This document shows, piece by piece, positions 7,942 to 16,115 of a stretch of 64,000 nt of DNA. Within the stretch, counting starts at the first letter, position 1. Each line of letters begins with the position of its first letter. The stretch is taken from positions 1 through 64,000 of the forward strand of contig CALJHN010000003.1 in assembly GCA_938075455.1 (NCBI GenBank), written 5' to 3'. A model generated the notes under the pieces. It was not told the origin of the DNA and did not search any database. It saw nothing but the letters and a program-made list of their open reading frames with translations. This DNA comes from an uncultured Flavobacteriales bacterium (GTDB lineage Bacteria > Bacteroidota > Bacteroidia > Flavobacteriales_D > Parvicellaceae). The translations under genes and the position numbers were made by a program.

Positions 7942-8774
7942 TACAACTTACATTAATAGAGCTTTTTAAAATTGTCAAAAGACCAAGAACCTATATAGGT
8001 TTTTTGGCTATATTTCTTACCGTTGGAGCAATGCAACTAGCCATGTTTAACGAAGGAGAAGAATTAATTTCCATCGCCATTCAAAATCTTGAAAATGATT
8101 TTAGACTAGAAGGAAAAATTATTAACACAAATTTAATGACCTATATTCTATTAAATAGTCTAATAATTCATATTCCAATTCTTATATGTTTGGTAACTGG
8201 AGATGCGATTGCTGGCGAAGCTAGTTCTGGTACTTTGAGGCTTATACTACAAAGACCCTACACAAGAAACCAAATATATCTAGCAAAAGCTCTAAGCGGA
8301 TACTTATATACCATTTCATTGGTCTTTTTTTTAGCACTGATGACCTATGTTTTAGGCTATTTCTTATTTGGTTCTGGTGATTTGATAGTTTTAAGACGTG
8401 GAGTTACCGTTATAAGTAGCAACGATGTAGGATGGCGTTTCTTTTTTGCTTTTTGTTCCGGTACTCTCTCTATGATTGTGGTTGCTTCACTTTCTATGAT
8501 GATTTCTTCATTTGTAAATAATGCAATAGGACCAATTGTTGGAACAATATCAATTATTATTGGCTTGAATATTATTTTCACTCTTGGTGCCCCACTATTT
8601 AAAGATATTATTCCTTACATATTTACAAGCCATTTTATAAAGTGGCAATACTTTTTTGATTTTGAAATTGAGACAGAGAAACTAAAGTTATCCTTCTTAG
8701 TTCAGTTGGGTTACATAATTGTTTTTAATGCCATTGGAATGTATAATTTTAACAGAAAAGATATCTTAACATGA
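7938..8774 (+). CDS. ABC-2 family transporter permease
   Basis: This 278-residue membrane protein has about six hydrophobic segments (around residues 15-32, 73-92, 120-142, 172-195, 200-222 and 250-268). The GDAIAGEASSGTLRLILQRPYTRNQIYLAKALS segment is the coupling region typical of ABC-2 permeases (NatB/BcrB type). It is translationally coupled to the ATPase upstream and to the secreted protein downstream through ATGA overlaps, so the three form one operon. The substrate cannot be predicted. Confidence 0.9.
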   Translation: MIQLTLIELFKIVKRPRTYIGFLAIFLTVGAMQLAMFNEGEELISIAIQNLENDFRLEGKIINTNLMTYILLNSLIIHIPILICLVTGDAIAGEASSGTLRLILQRPYTRNQIYLAKALSGYLYTISLVFFLALMTYVLGYFLFGSGDLIVLRRGVTVISSNDVGWRFFFAFCSGTLSMIVVASLSMMISSFVNNAIGPIVGTISIIIGLNIIFTLGAPLFKDIIPYIFTSHFIKWQYFFDFEIETEKLKLSFLVQLGYIIVFNAIGMYNFNRKDILT

Positions 8775-9409
8775 AGTACTATATAATTATTCTATTTTCT
8801 ATTTTTTCTTTAAATATTTTCAGCCAGTCAGAAGATGCAAAGAATAAGATTATGATTGTAAAAAAAAAACTAGAAAATGTACCGCCTTACAGCTGTGATA
8901 TTAAAGTTAAAATTGATGTGAGTTTTATTAAAATCAAAGAAAGAACCGGAAAAATGGTTTTTAAAAATCCAGAAGAAATTGATTATAAAATAAAAGGATT
9001 TGCCTTTTTACCCAAAAATGAAATGGGTGCAACAACTACAGACTTATTCAATTCAGAATTTATTGCAATTTCTCTTGGCTATGAAAATGAAAATGAAATT
9101 ATTAAAGTAATACCCATGGATATAAATTCCGAAATAGTAACAGGGCAATTTTGGATAAATTCTAAGAATCTTATTAGTGAAATGATTCTTATCACAAAAG
9201 ATAAAGGAAGTTATTCTGCAAAACTTAGCTATGATGGAGAGAAATTTGATTTACCCTCAAACATAAAAATAACATTTGATGTAAAAAACCAAAAGATGCC
9301 TGCTTTACTAACTGGAGATTTAGAAAGTTATAGTGAGGAAATACCTGATGTAAATAAAGTTTCTAAAGGAAATATTTCTATTAATTATTTCAACCATCAA
9401 TTTGATTAA
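8771..9409 (+). CDS. Secreted protein of unknown function, LolA-like
   Basis: This 212-residue protein has a signal peptide (about residues 1-18, ending IFSQ). The mature part is beta-strand rich with alternating charged strands: KMVFKNPEEIDYKIKGF resembles the membrane-lipid-contact strands of LolA/LolB/MucB folds, but I do not recognise a definite family. Its ATG overlaps the permease stop, which ties it to the ABC exporter; it could be a periplasmic partner carrying the exported molecule. That role is inference. Confidence 0.7.
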   Translation: MKYYIIILFSIFSLNIFSQSEDAKNKIMIVKKKLENVPPYSCDIKVKIDVSFIKIKERTGKMVFKNPEEIDYKIKGFAFLPKNEMGATTTDLFNSEFIAISLGYENENEIIKVIPMDINSEIVTGQFWINSKNLISEMILITKDKGSYSAKLSYDGEKFDLPSNIKITFDVKNQKMPALLTGDLESYSEEIPDVNKVSKGNISINYFNHQFD

Positions 9410-9414
9410 TTAAA

Positions 9415-9915
9415 ATGAATTCAAAAGAAATCATTAAAATTCTAAATTTAAGTGCGCATCCTGAGGGAGGTTATTTCAAGGAAAATTATAGAAGCGAAGG
9501 CTTGATTAATTCTAAAAATCTTTGGAAAGATGCTGAAGGAAACAGAAATTACTCTACTGCAATTTATTTTCTTTTAGAAAAGGAGCAGTTCTCAGCATTT
9601 CATAAAATTAAGCAAGATGAAATGTGGCATTATTACATGGGTTCTACCCTACTGCTTCATATGATAGATAAAGAAGGAAATTATAAAACTATTAAAATTG
9701 GAAAAAATCTTGAAAAGGGAGAGTTTCTTCAGTATGTAGTTCCTGCAAATACATGGTTTGCATCTGAATTAATGGATAAAGATGATTTTGTTCTATGTGG
9801 ATGTACGGTAAGTCCTGGTTTTGATTTCAACGACTTTGAGATGCCATCCAGAGAAGAATTAATAAGCCTTTACCCAAAACATGCTAAAGCTATAAATTCA
9901 TTAACTCACCATTAA
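9415..9915 (+). CDS. Cupin family protein (DUF985)
   Basis: This 166-residue protein fits DUF985 (Cupin_5): IIKILNLSAHPEGGYFKENYRS at the N-terminus, TAIYFLLEKEQFSAFHKIKQDEMWHYYMG with the metal-site-like His/Glu residues, and VVPANTWFASELMDKDDFVLCGCTVSPGFDFNDFEM at the end. Members are single-domain cupins, some acting in sugar or small-molecule conversions. It is cytoplasmic, has near-normal family length and follows the ABC operon by 5 bases. Substrate unknown. Confidence 0.9.
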   Translation: MNSKEIIKILNLSAHPEGGYFKENYRSEGLINSKNLWKDAEGNRNYSTAIYFLLEKEQFSAFHKIKQDEMWHYYMGSTLLLHMIDKEGNYKTIKIGKNLEKGEFLQYVVPANTWFASELMDKDDFVLCGCTVSPGFDFNDFEMPSREELISLYPKHAKAINSLTHH

Positions 9916-9955
9916 TATTTATAAATTAGCAACCAATTAATTTTTTAAAGTGAGT

Positions 9956-10666
9956 ATGAAAAAATATTTTTCTATAACATTTATATTTGTTTGCAGTTTC
10001 AGTTTCTCTCAATCCATAGCTACAGATAGACCTAGTGCACAAACTGATAATTCTTATACTCTTTACCATAAGGCATTTCAATTAGAATCTGGGTTAATGT
10101 ATTCATATAGTAATGGTGAGGTTAATTCCTCAAGTATTCCTAATTTATTATTAAGATATGGTGCATTTGATAAAATTGAATTTAGATTTTCAAGTGACTT
10201 ATTAATATCTCCTATAGAAAATAAAATATCTATAAGTCCAATACAGCTTGGTAGTAAAATCCAACTTATAGGAAACGAAAGTTTTCAATTGGCATTTTTA
10301 TCAATGGTTACTTTTGATTCAGTCAATCAAAATACCTTAACAAAATTAGTAGGTGGAAATTCTATTACGGACAATTTTGGTATTGGATATACTTTAGGTC
10401 ATAATTTAGCAAAATCAAACACTAACAATTCGTTTAATTATTCTATTTTTTTTAGCAATAGTTTTAATTCAAAAATCACAGGTTTTTTAGAATTTTATGG
10501 TGATTGGAATTACAACTTACTTTCTAAAACAAGTACAATAAATTTTGATTTTGGGGGTTCTTATTTATTAAATGATAAAATGCAGTTAGATGCTTATTTT
10601 GGGAAAGGTTTAAACAACGATTTGTATTTTGGATCTATTGGGTTTAGTTATCTATTTATAAATTAA
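9956..10666 (+). CDS. Outer-membrane beta-barrel protein (phenol MetA-pathway-like)
   Basis: The protein has a signal peptide ending near FSFSQS and then SIATDRPSAQTDNSYTLYHKAFQLESGLMYSY, the characteristic opening of the family annotated as MetA-pathway of phenol degradation or transporter. The rest alternates aromatic and polar residues as in an outer-membrane beta-barrel and ends in F-L-F-I-N. I chose the ATG at 9956; a GTG two codons upstream (9950) is also in frame. Members are widespread in Bacteroidota and the actual substrate is not known; the phenol name should not be taken literally. Confidence 0.75.
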   Translation: MKKYFSITFIFVCSFSFSQSIATDRPSAQTDNSYTLYHKAFQLESGLMYSYSNGEVNSSSIPNLLLRYGAFDKIEFRFSSDLLISPIENKISISPIQLGSKIQLIGNESFQLAFLSMVTFDSVNQNTLTKLVGGNSITDNFGIGYTLGHNLAKSNTNNSFNYSIFFSNSFNSKITGFLEFYGDWNYNLLSKTSTINFDFGGSYLLNDKMQLDAYFGKGLNNDLYFGSIGFSYLFIN

Positions 10667-10673
10667 TTAAAGT

Positions 10674-11447
10674 TTGAAAAGAAAATACATAGTTTATATA
10701 ATCTGTTTCTTTTTAGTTTCTTGTAATAAAGATTCAAAGCAAATAAATTCTATCAGTTTTCAAGATGGGAACGGTGTAACAGATATTGATGGCAATTTTT
10801 ATCCTAGTGTTATGCTTGGAAATGGACAAGAGTGGACCACTTTAAATCTAAAAACAACCAAATACTCTGATGGAAGTCCTATAAATAATATTCTTTCGGA
10901 TGTCTCCTGGGCTAACTCTACTATTGGTTCCTGGTGTTATTACAACAATGATATACTCAATAATGACATTTATGGAAAACTATACAATTACCATGCGTTA
11001 GTTGGAGATACAATTCCGGTAGAAAGATATATTAGAAATGATCAGAATATTATACTAGATACTCTTTATTACGATTCATTCCCCTGTAAAATCTGTCCTG
11101 CTGGATGGAAAATTCCATATGAAGAAGATTGGATTGATTTGATAAATTATTTAGGAAATGCAAACACTGCAGGTGGAAAGATGAAAGACACTAGTTTAGT
11201 CTACTGGAAAATTCCAAATTTGAATGCAACTAATGAAAGTGGATTTAGTGGTCTTCCTGGTGGTTTAAGAACTAGTAATGGAAATTTTGAATACATCACG
11301 GAAATGGGCAGATGGTGGTGTTTTGAAGATGCATATCAAGACTATGGTCATACAAGACCTCTTCTTTATGACCAAGAAAGAACCATGAACCATTATGTAT
11401 TCGAAAAAAATGGTGGACTATCTATAAGACTTCTTAAGATCAACTAA
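10674..11447 (+). CDS. FISUMP-domain lipoprotein
   Basis: The 257-residue protein starts at TTG (10674), which places a lipoprotein signal MKRKYIVYIICFFLVSC in frame, with the lipobox cysteine at residue 17. The body matches the Fibrobacter succinogenes major paralogous (FISUMP) domain: DIDGNFYPSVMLGNGQEWTTLNLKT, KLYNYHAL, CPAGWKIPYEEDWIDLINYLG, GFSGLPGGLR and a final SIRLLK strand. Such proteins are surface-associated and often amplified in Bacteroidota; some are suspected adhesins. A weak hairpin plus T-run follows at about 11449-11480. Confidence 0.88.
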   Translation: MKRKYIVYIICFFLVSCNKDSKQINSISFQDGNGVTDIDGNFYPSVMLGNGQEWTTLNLKTTKYSDGSPINNILSDVSWANSTIGSWCYYNNDILNNDIYGKLYNYHALVGDTIPVERYIRNDQNIILDTLYYDSFPCKICPAGWKIPYEEDWIDLINYLGNANTAGGKMKDTSLVYWKIPNLNATNESGFSGLPGGLRTSNGNFEYITEMGRWWCFEDAYQDYGHTRPLLYDQERTMNHYVFEKNGGLSIRLLKIN

Positions 11448-11501
11448 TCCTTTATTAAAAGGAAATTTAATTTTTTTTGTATATTGAAATTAAAAAATAT
11501 T

Positions 11502-11939
11502 ATGAAAAAAACACTTTATTTTACCGGTTTACTTTCGACGACATTTACCTTTTTGGGATCGTTTTTTAAAATAATGCACTGGCCAGGTGCTTCTGTAATG
11601 ATTATAATGGGTGCTTTTTCATTTGCTTTTATTTTTATTCCTCTTTTAATTTTCATAAAGTTCAAAGAAGTTAGTTTTCTTTTTGATAAATTCATTTATT
11701 CAATTGGTGTATTGCTTGGAACCATACTTATGGTTGGATTTATATTTAAATTAATGCATTGGCCTTGGGCAACAATTTTAATGCTTTCTTCAATAGTGAT
11801 TTTTAACTTTGTATATATTCCATTGTATTTTATATCAAGATTTAAGAGGGAAGAATTAAAGTTCAATACTGTTGTTAACTCAGTTGTAATGTTTTCTTTT
11901 GGAAGTATTTTACTTGCATTATTTGATTTTACCTTATAA
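11502..11939 (+). CDS. GldL-like membrane protein with duplicated MHWP motif
   Basis: About 145 residues with four hydrophobic helices arranged as two similar halves. Each half has a helix ending in the same motif: FFKIMHWPGAS in the first and IFKLMHWPWAT in the second. The K-[IL]-M-H-W-P signature is the one seen in the N-terminal helices of the gliding/T9SS motor protein GldL, but the long cytoplasmic tail of GldL is absent. I chose the ATG at 11502; a TTG at 11484 is also in frame. It may be an isolated membrane module related to GldL; no gld genes are nearby. Confidence 0.75.
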   Translation: MKKTLYFTGLLSTTFTFLGSFFKIMHWPGASVMIIMGAFSFAFIFIPLLIFIKFKEVSFLFDKFIYSIGVLLGTILMVGFIFKLMHWPWATILMLSSIVIFNFVYIPLYFISRFKREELKFNTVVNSVVMFSFGSILLALFDFTL

Positions 11940-11941
11940 AA

Positions 11942-11966
11942 AAAGACGGAGATAAACCCCGTCTTT
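11942..11966 (-). terminator. Rho-independent terminator for hsp20, possibly bidirectional
   Basis: AAAGACGG (11942-11949) and CCGTCTTT (11959-11966) form an 8-bp stem with a 9-base loop. Read on the minus strand, the stem is followed by a run of T, so it fits termination after the Hsp20 gene. It sits between convergent genes and may also stop plus-strand transcripts from the GldL-like gene. Confidence 0.85.
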
Positions 11967-11990
11967 AGAAACGATAAACTTTCTATATAA

Positions 11991-12419
11991 TTAAGAAATC
12001 TTAATTGACTTAACCGGCAATGGTATAGCCTCTTTTGTTTTTGGAATTTGAATTGTTAATATACCATTGACATAAGAAGCATCAATTTTCTTGATATCTG
12101 AATATTTGGCCAATTTAAATGACCTTTTAAAAGAAGAATAATTGTACTCTCTTTTGATGTATTGAATAGATTCATTCATTTTATTATCTATGTCTAAACT
12201 TACCGAAAGATTGAAATTATCTAGTTCTATTTTAAAATCATCTTTATCAAATCCAGGTGCAGATAATTCTATAGTAAAAGATTCTTTACTTTCAATTAAA
12301 TTTACTGGAGGTAATGTTTTAATTGAGTGATCTATACTTGGTATTCCAATAAATTCATCATTTAACCAATTGTTAAGTATTCCCTCAAATGGTGTTTCAT
12401 TTTTTTTTAATAGTTTCAT
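11991..12419 (-). CDS. Hsp20/alpha-crystallin family small heat shock protein
   Basis: This 142-residue protein has the alpha-crystallin domain (about residues 36-128), with PPVNLIESKESFTIELSAPGFDKDDFKIELD and the conserved YVNGILTIQIPK near the end. The N-terminal arm is short (about 35 residues), as usual for bacterial Hsp20. It acts as an ATP-independent holdase for unfolding proteins. The 146-base upstream gap has no TAnnTTTG box on this strand but contains a GTGACA/TGTCAC palindrome at 12555-12569, so control may differ from that of housekeeping genes. Confidence 0.95.
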   Translation of the reverse strand: MKLLKKNETPFEGILNNWLNDEFIGIPSIDHSIKTLPPVNLIESKESFTIELSAPGFDKDDFKIELDNFNLSVSLDIDNKMNESIQYIKREYNYSSFKRSFKLAKYSDIKKIDASYVNGILTIQIPKTKEAIPLPVKSIKIS

Positions 12420-12554
12420 TTTTATGTTTTTAGTAATTAATACATAATGAACATATCAATTGGTATACCTTTTAAAAAAATATGCTAAAAAGTCCTTTGA
12501 AACAGAGTTGAAAAATAAAAAAGTAGACTTTTTGTCATTTATAATAAAATAAGA

Positions 12555-12569
12555 GTGACAAAATGTCAC
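12555..12569. promoter_or_regulatory. Perfect palindrome GTGACA-N3-TGTCAC upstream of hsp20
   Basis: GTGACAAAATGTCAC at 12555-12569 is a perfect 6-bp inverted repeat with a 3-base centre. A related GACTTTTTGTC lies at 12526-12536, so the TGTCA core recurs. The site overlaps the stop codon of the upstream rhodanese-thioredoxin gene and is about 135 bases before the Hsp20 start. It could be an operator for Hsp20 or a small hairpin at the end of the upstream transcript. Confidence 0.4.
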
Positions 12570-13300
12570 TTAGTTGTTTCAAATGTCAAATCTTCAAGAT
12601 TAATAAAACCAACATGGGAAGAGATTTTTTTACTTTCTTTAAAAAATAATAAAGTTGGAACAGATTTAACTTCATATTTCTTAGCTAAATCCTTATTGGT
12701 GTCCATATTAATTTTCACAACTTCCCAGTTAGGTTTATTTTTAGAAAATGAATCTAAAACAGCATCTAATTTTTTACAAGGCAAACACCAAGGAGTCTTA
12801 AATACTAAAACAACATTTTGGTTAGATTTAAAAATACCATCTACCTCCTCTATACTGAAAAATTTAGAATTATTTGCTTTAATATTATTTAAACCCTTTT
12901 CAACTCGATAGCCGTCTTCTACCCATTTACTGTAACCACCAACTAGATTGTAAACCTCTTTAAAACCTAATTCTATTAATATTTCAGAAGCTTTAAAACT
13001 TCTACCTCCTGCATGGCAATAAACATATATTGGTTGATTTTTTTTTATCCAACTAGCTTTTTGTAAAAAACTTTCATCGTAAAAGTTAATAAAACTAGCG
13101 TTTGTCAAAAAACCTTTACCTACCTCCTCAGGTGTTCTGACATCCAATAAAACACCAGGGTTATCTTCCAAAAGTTTTACCATCTGATGGTTTTCAACAT
13201 CTAAAACATTTACAGGTACGGAAACTGGATCAAAGACACTAGAATTATCACAAGAGTATAAAGTGAAAATAATTATAGGTATGAAAAAATTAAATTTCAT
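12566..13300 (-). CDS. Rhodanese-thioredoxin fusion lipoprotein
   Basis: The 244-residue protein has a lipoprotein signal with the cysteine at residue 17 (FTLYSCDNS). A rhodanese domain follows (about 28-135), with its active-site loop YCHAGGRS and catalytic C95, then a thioredoxin domain (about 145-240) with the WCLPCK motif (C172, C175) and the cis-proline SVPTLLFF. The two domains suggest sulfane-sulfur transfer coupled to thiol redox outside the cytoplasm, probably anchored to a membrane and facing the periplasm. It lies 1 base after a single-domain rhodanese gene. The CLPC pair differs from the CGPC of ordinary thioredoxin. Confidence 0.92.
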   Translation of the reverse strand: MKFNFFIPIIIFTLYSCDNSSVFDPVSVPVNVLDVENHQMVKLLEDNPGVLLDVRTPEEVGKGFLTNASFINFYDESFLQKASWIKKNQPIYVYCHAGGRSFKASEILIELGFKEVYNLVGGYSKWVEDGYRVEKGLNNIKANNSKFFSIEEVDGIFKSNQNVVLVFKTPWCLPCKKLDAVLDSFSKNKPNWEVVKINMDTNKDLAKKYEVKSVPTLLFFKESKKISSHVGFINLEDLTFETTK

Positions 13301-13301
13301 T

Positions 13302-13580
13302 TTAACTATTTATTATTTTTTCTACTTCTTGCCAAGAACCTCCGTTATAAACCTTATCTAATCCATTAATTTTAAGATACTCCATGGCTTGACCACTTCT
13401 TACTCCTGCTGCACAACAGAGTATTAAAGGCTGCATTTTCTTTAATGATTCAATATTATCAGGAACTAAATTTAAAGGGATATTTATAGAGCCTTCAACT
13501 CTAGAATTTTCAAATTCTTCGGTAGTTCTTACATCAACAATGGAGGTTTTAGTATTTCTAAATAATTCTGACAAATTCAT
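13302..13580 (-). CDS. Single-domain rhodanese-like protein
   Basis: This 92-residue protein is one rhodanese domain: SIVDVRTTEEFENSRVEGSINIPL, then the active-site loop CCAAGVRSG with C56 as the likely persulfide-forming residue, and VYNGGSWQEVEKII at the end. There is no signal peptide, so it is cytoplasmic. It precedes the rhodanese-thioredoxin lipoprotein by 1 base and likely forms an operon with it. Cytoplasmic and extracytoplasmic rhodaneses made together suggest handling of reduced sulfur; the substrate is unknown. Confidence 0.92.
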   Translation of the reverse strand: MNLSELFRNTKTSIVDVRTTEEFENSRVEGSINIPLNLVPDNIESLKKMQPLILCCAAGVRSGQAMEYLKINGLDKVYNGGSWQEVEKIINS

Positions 13581-13625
13581 ATTTTGTTATTATTTAGTAA
13601 ATTAAAGCATTTATGATAAATATTC

Positions 13626-14027
13626 ATGGATTTTAGAGACATAAACCAAAAAATCATACTACAAACTAGTCTTTTTGGCGTATTTATGGGTGTTTTCTCC
13701 GTTTTAGGATGGAGTCAAAATAGTCAACCATTTATTTGGTTATTTACCGCAGGAGTGACTTCATTTTATCTTTATAATAATTTAAAGAGTTTTATTTTCA
13801 TTCATTGTTTAATAATAGCGATTTCTTGGGGATTTGATTGCGCACTTATAATGGTACTATTTTTTAAGACTTATCAATTAAATAACCCTTTATTTGCCAA
13901 CGAAATACTCAACATAAGCTCTTATTTCCCAAGATTAATTATAATTGCTTTAGGTCTATTTGCAGGAATTATTACTGTTTTTATAATGTATATTCCTATT
14001 TATTTTCTAAAAAAAAATAAAACATAA
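13626..14027 (+). CDS. Membrane protein of unknown function
   Basis: This 133-residue protein has four predicted membrane helices (around residues 10-30, 35-50, 55-80 and 100-128) and ends in a basic KKNKT tail. I do not recognise the family. It is transcribed divergently from the rhodanese genes across a 45-base gap and stands alone before the T9SS cargo gene. Confidence 0.7.
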   Translation: MDFRDINQKIILQTSLFGVFMGVFSVLGWSQNSQPFIWLFTAGVTSFYLYNNLKSFIFIHCLIIAISWGFDCALIMVLFFKTYQLNNPLFANEILNISSYFPRLIIIALGLFAGIITVFIMYIPIYFLKKNKT

Positions 14028-14088
14028 ATTATCTTTTAATACATTAGTTATGTACAGAAACATTACCAAATAATTTAACTTAAACATT

Positions 14089-16113
14089 ATGAAAAGAATT
14101 TCTATTTATCTAATCCTCACAATTATATTCGTTAATTCTTTTCATTCACAATACTTTTATACTCCAAGCATATCAAACGGTAACCCCGGTGGATTGAATA
14201 TGGATAATGAATATCCTTTTGGATCAGGCTTAGACACCTCATGGAAAGTGCTTTTACCTGCAGGCAGTAACTCTCCTGTTTGGTCAGCAATAGATAGCAT
14301 CCCTTTTTCATTTACTTTTAACAATAATTTTGTAGATCAATTCAAAGTTTCATCTTCGGGAGTTTTAACTTTTGACATTAACTCTACCATAATTCCTGGA
14401 TTTGGCAATGTAACAATTCCTGACCCTGCAATTCCTAATAATTCTGTTATGGTCTGGGGTCTTGAAGGCACAGGAAGTAACGATAATATAGTTACTAAAA
14501 CTTTTGGTAATCCCGGTGGGCAACAATTTTGGGTGTTTTTCTCTTCCTACACTGCAGGTAGCTGGACTTACTGGTCCATAGTTTTAGAAGAAGGAAGTAA
14601 TAAAATATATATTGTAGATCAAAGACATAGTAGTAGTGCAGCACCAGCAATAACTGCAGGAATTCAAATCGACAGTGCTAATGCTGTCATGGTCACAGGT
14701 TCTCCATCATTATCTAATTTGGCAGGGACTGACCCATCTCCTAGTGATAACCATTATTATGAATTTACTTATGGAGCTCAAAACTATTTAGATGTAAGTG
14801 GAGTAGATTTTGTGAATGATCCATATTTACATTTAAATGATGCTCCCTATTCTATTAATGGAGTGTTTAGAAATTTGGGATTAGACACCATTATTAACAT
14901 GAAAATAAACTACTCTGTAAACGGAGGAAACACAATATCAGAATATATATCAAATTTAAATATTGGATCTTACCAAGACGATACAGCTTCTTTTAATACA
15001 TTATGGAGTCCTACAATTGCAGGAACCTACGATATTGCAATATGGGCAGACTCTTTAAATGGTGGATTTGATATGGACAACTCAAATGACACACTATACA
15101 AAAATCTTCATGTATTTGATATATCTACCCAGAGAATACCATTGCTAGAAACATTTGCCAGTTCGACAAGCCAATTTTCTGTAACTGGAAATATAGACTT
15201 ACACAATATTTTATCCACTAATCAAAATGATTATACTCTTGTAAAATACCCAATGAGCTGGCCTTCACCCGGCGATCCTTATTATACTCTTGAGGGTAGA
15301 CAAAGAAGACTGTATTACTCAATAAATACAGTACCAAGAATTGTAAACAATGGAATTGTTCAATTTAATCCTATTGGCTTCACTCAACAAGAATTTGATG
15401 ATGCAAAAGGCTTGTATTCCTTCATGGATCTATCTACTGAATACTCTGTTGGAGGGCAAACAATTGATATTTCTGTAAACATTGATCCCCTTTGCAATAC
15501 AGCCGGAATATGGGACAATCTAGTACTACATACAGCAGTTTATGAAAAAACGACCTACAACAATTCATCTGTTAATGGAGAAATTGAATTTTATAATATT
15601 ATGAAAAAATTGATACCGGATGCTAATGGTACATCTCTATCAAATTTATCAGGTCCTAACAACCCAACAACGGTTAACTTAACTTACACATTCAATGGAT
15701 TATATAATTTACCTCCAGATTCAGATACGCCAATTGATCATACTTTTGAAAACAGTGTTGAAGATTTTCAAAATCTTGGAGTAGCAGTTTGGATTCAAGA
15801 TGTAGAAACAAAATATGTATTACAATCTTCAGAAGGATCTATAGTCACAAGCAGCTTTGAACTTGATAAAAAAGAAATAAAAGTATTTCCTAACCCCTCT
15901 AGTGAAATTGTAAATATTCTTCTACCATTAAATCATAGCGCATCTACAGTAGTAATCTATGACGTAATTGGGAATTTGGTTTTTTCTGAAAAAATTATTG
16001 AAAGTAAAAATAATTATAAAATAAATTTAGCTGATTTTAGAAGTGGTATATATCAAATAGTAATAAGTTCAAAGGATAAAATAATTACGGAAAAGTTAGA
16101 AGTTTATAAATAA
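14089..16113 (+). CDS. T9SS-sorted secreted protein with Omp28-like region
   Basis: This 674-residue protein has a signal peptide (about 1-20, ending FHSQ) and a type A T9SS sorting domain at the C-terminus (about 594-674: KVFPNPSSEIVNILLP, VVIYDVIGNLVF, YQIVISSKDKIITEKLEVYK). The first half is beta-rich. A CARDB-like stretch (about 240-345) is followed by a region (about 348-480) resembling Omp28-type proteins: RIPLLETFASS, then GRQRRLYYSINTVPRIVNNG. Omp28-like proteins normally carry a CxxC pair after LLEEFT; here the matching segment has no cysteine, so redox activity is unlikely. It is probably attached to the cell surface or released. Confidence 0.88.
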   Translation: MKRISIYLILTIIFVNSFHSQYFYTPSISNGNPGGLNMDNEYPFGSGLDTSWKVLLPAGSNSPVWSAIDSIPFSFTFNNNFVDQFKVSSSGVLTFDINSTIIPGFGNVTIPDPAIPNNSVMVWGLEGTGSNDNIVTKTFGNPGGQQFWVFFSSYTAGSWTYWSIVLEEGSNKIYIVDQRHSSSAAPAITAGIQIDSANAVMVTGSPSLSNLAGTDPSPSDNHYYEFTYGAQNYLDVSGVDFVNDPYLHLNDAPYSINGVFRNLGLDTIINMKINYSVNGGNTISEYISNLNIGSYQDDTASFNTLWSPTIAGTYDIAIWADSLNGGFDMDNSNDTLYKNLHVFDISTQRIPLLETFASSTSQFSVTGNIDLHNILSTNQNDYTLVKYPMSWPSPGDPYYTLEGRQRRLYYSINTVPRIVNNGIVQFNPIGFTQQEFDDAKGLYSFMDLSTEYSVGGQTIDISVNIDPLCNTAGIWDNLVLHTAVYEKTTYNNSSVNGEIEFYNIMKKLIPDANGTSLSNLSGPNNPTTVNLTYTFNGLYNLPPDSDTPIDHTFENSVEDFQNLGVAVWIQDVETKYVLQSSEGSIVTSSFELDKKEIKVFPNPSSEIVNILLPLNHSASTVVIYDVIGNLVFSEKIIESKNNYKINLADFRSGIYQIVISSKDKIITEKLEVYK

Positions 16114-16115
16114 TC

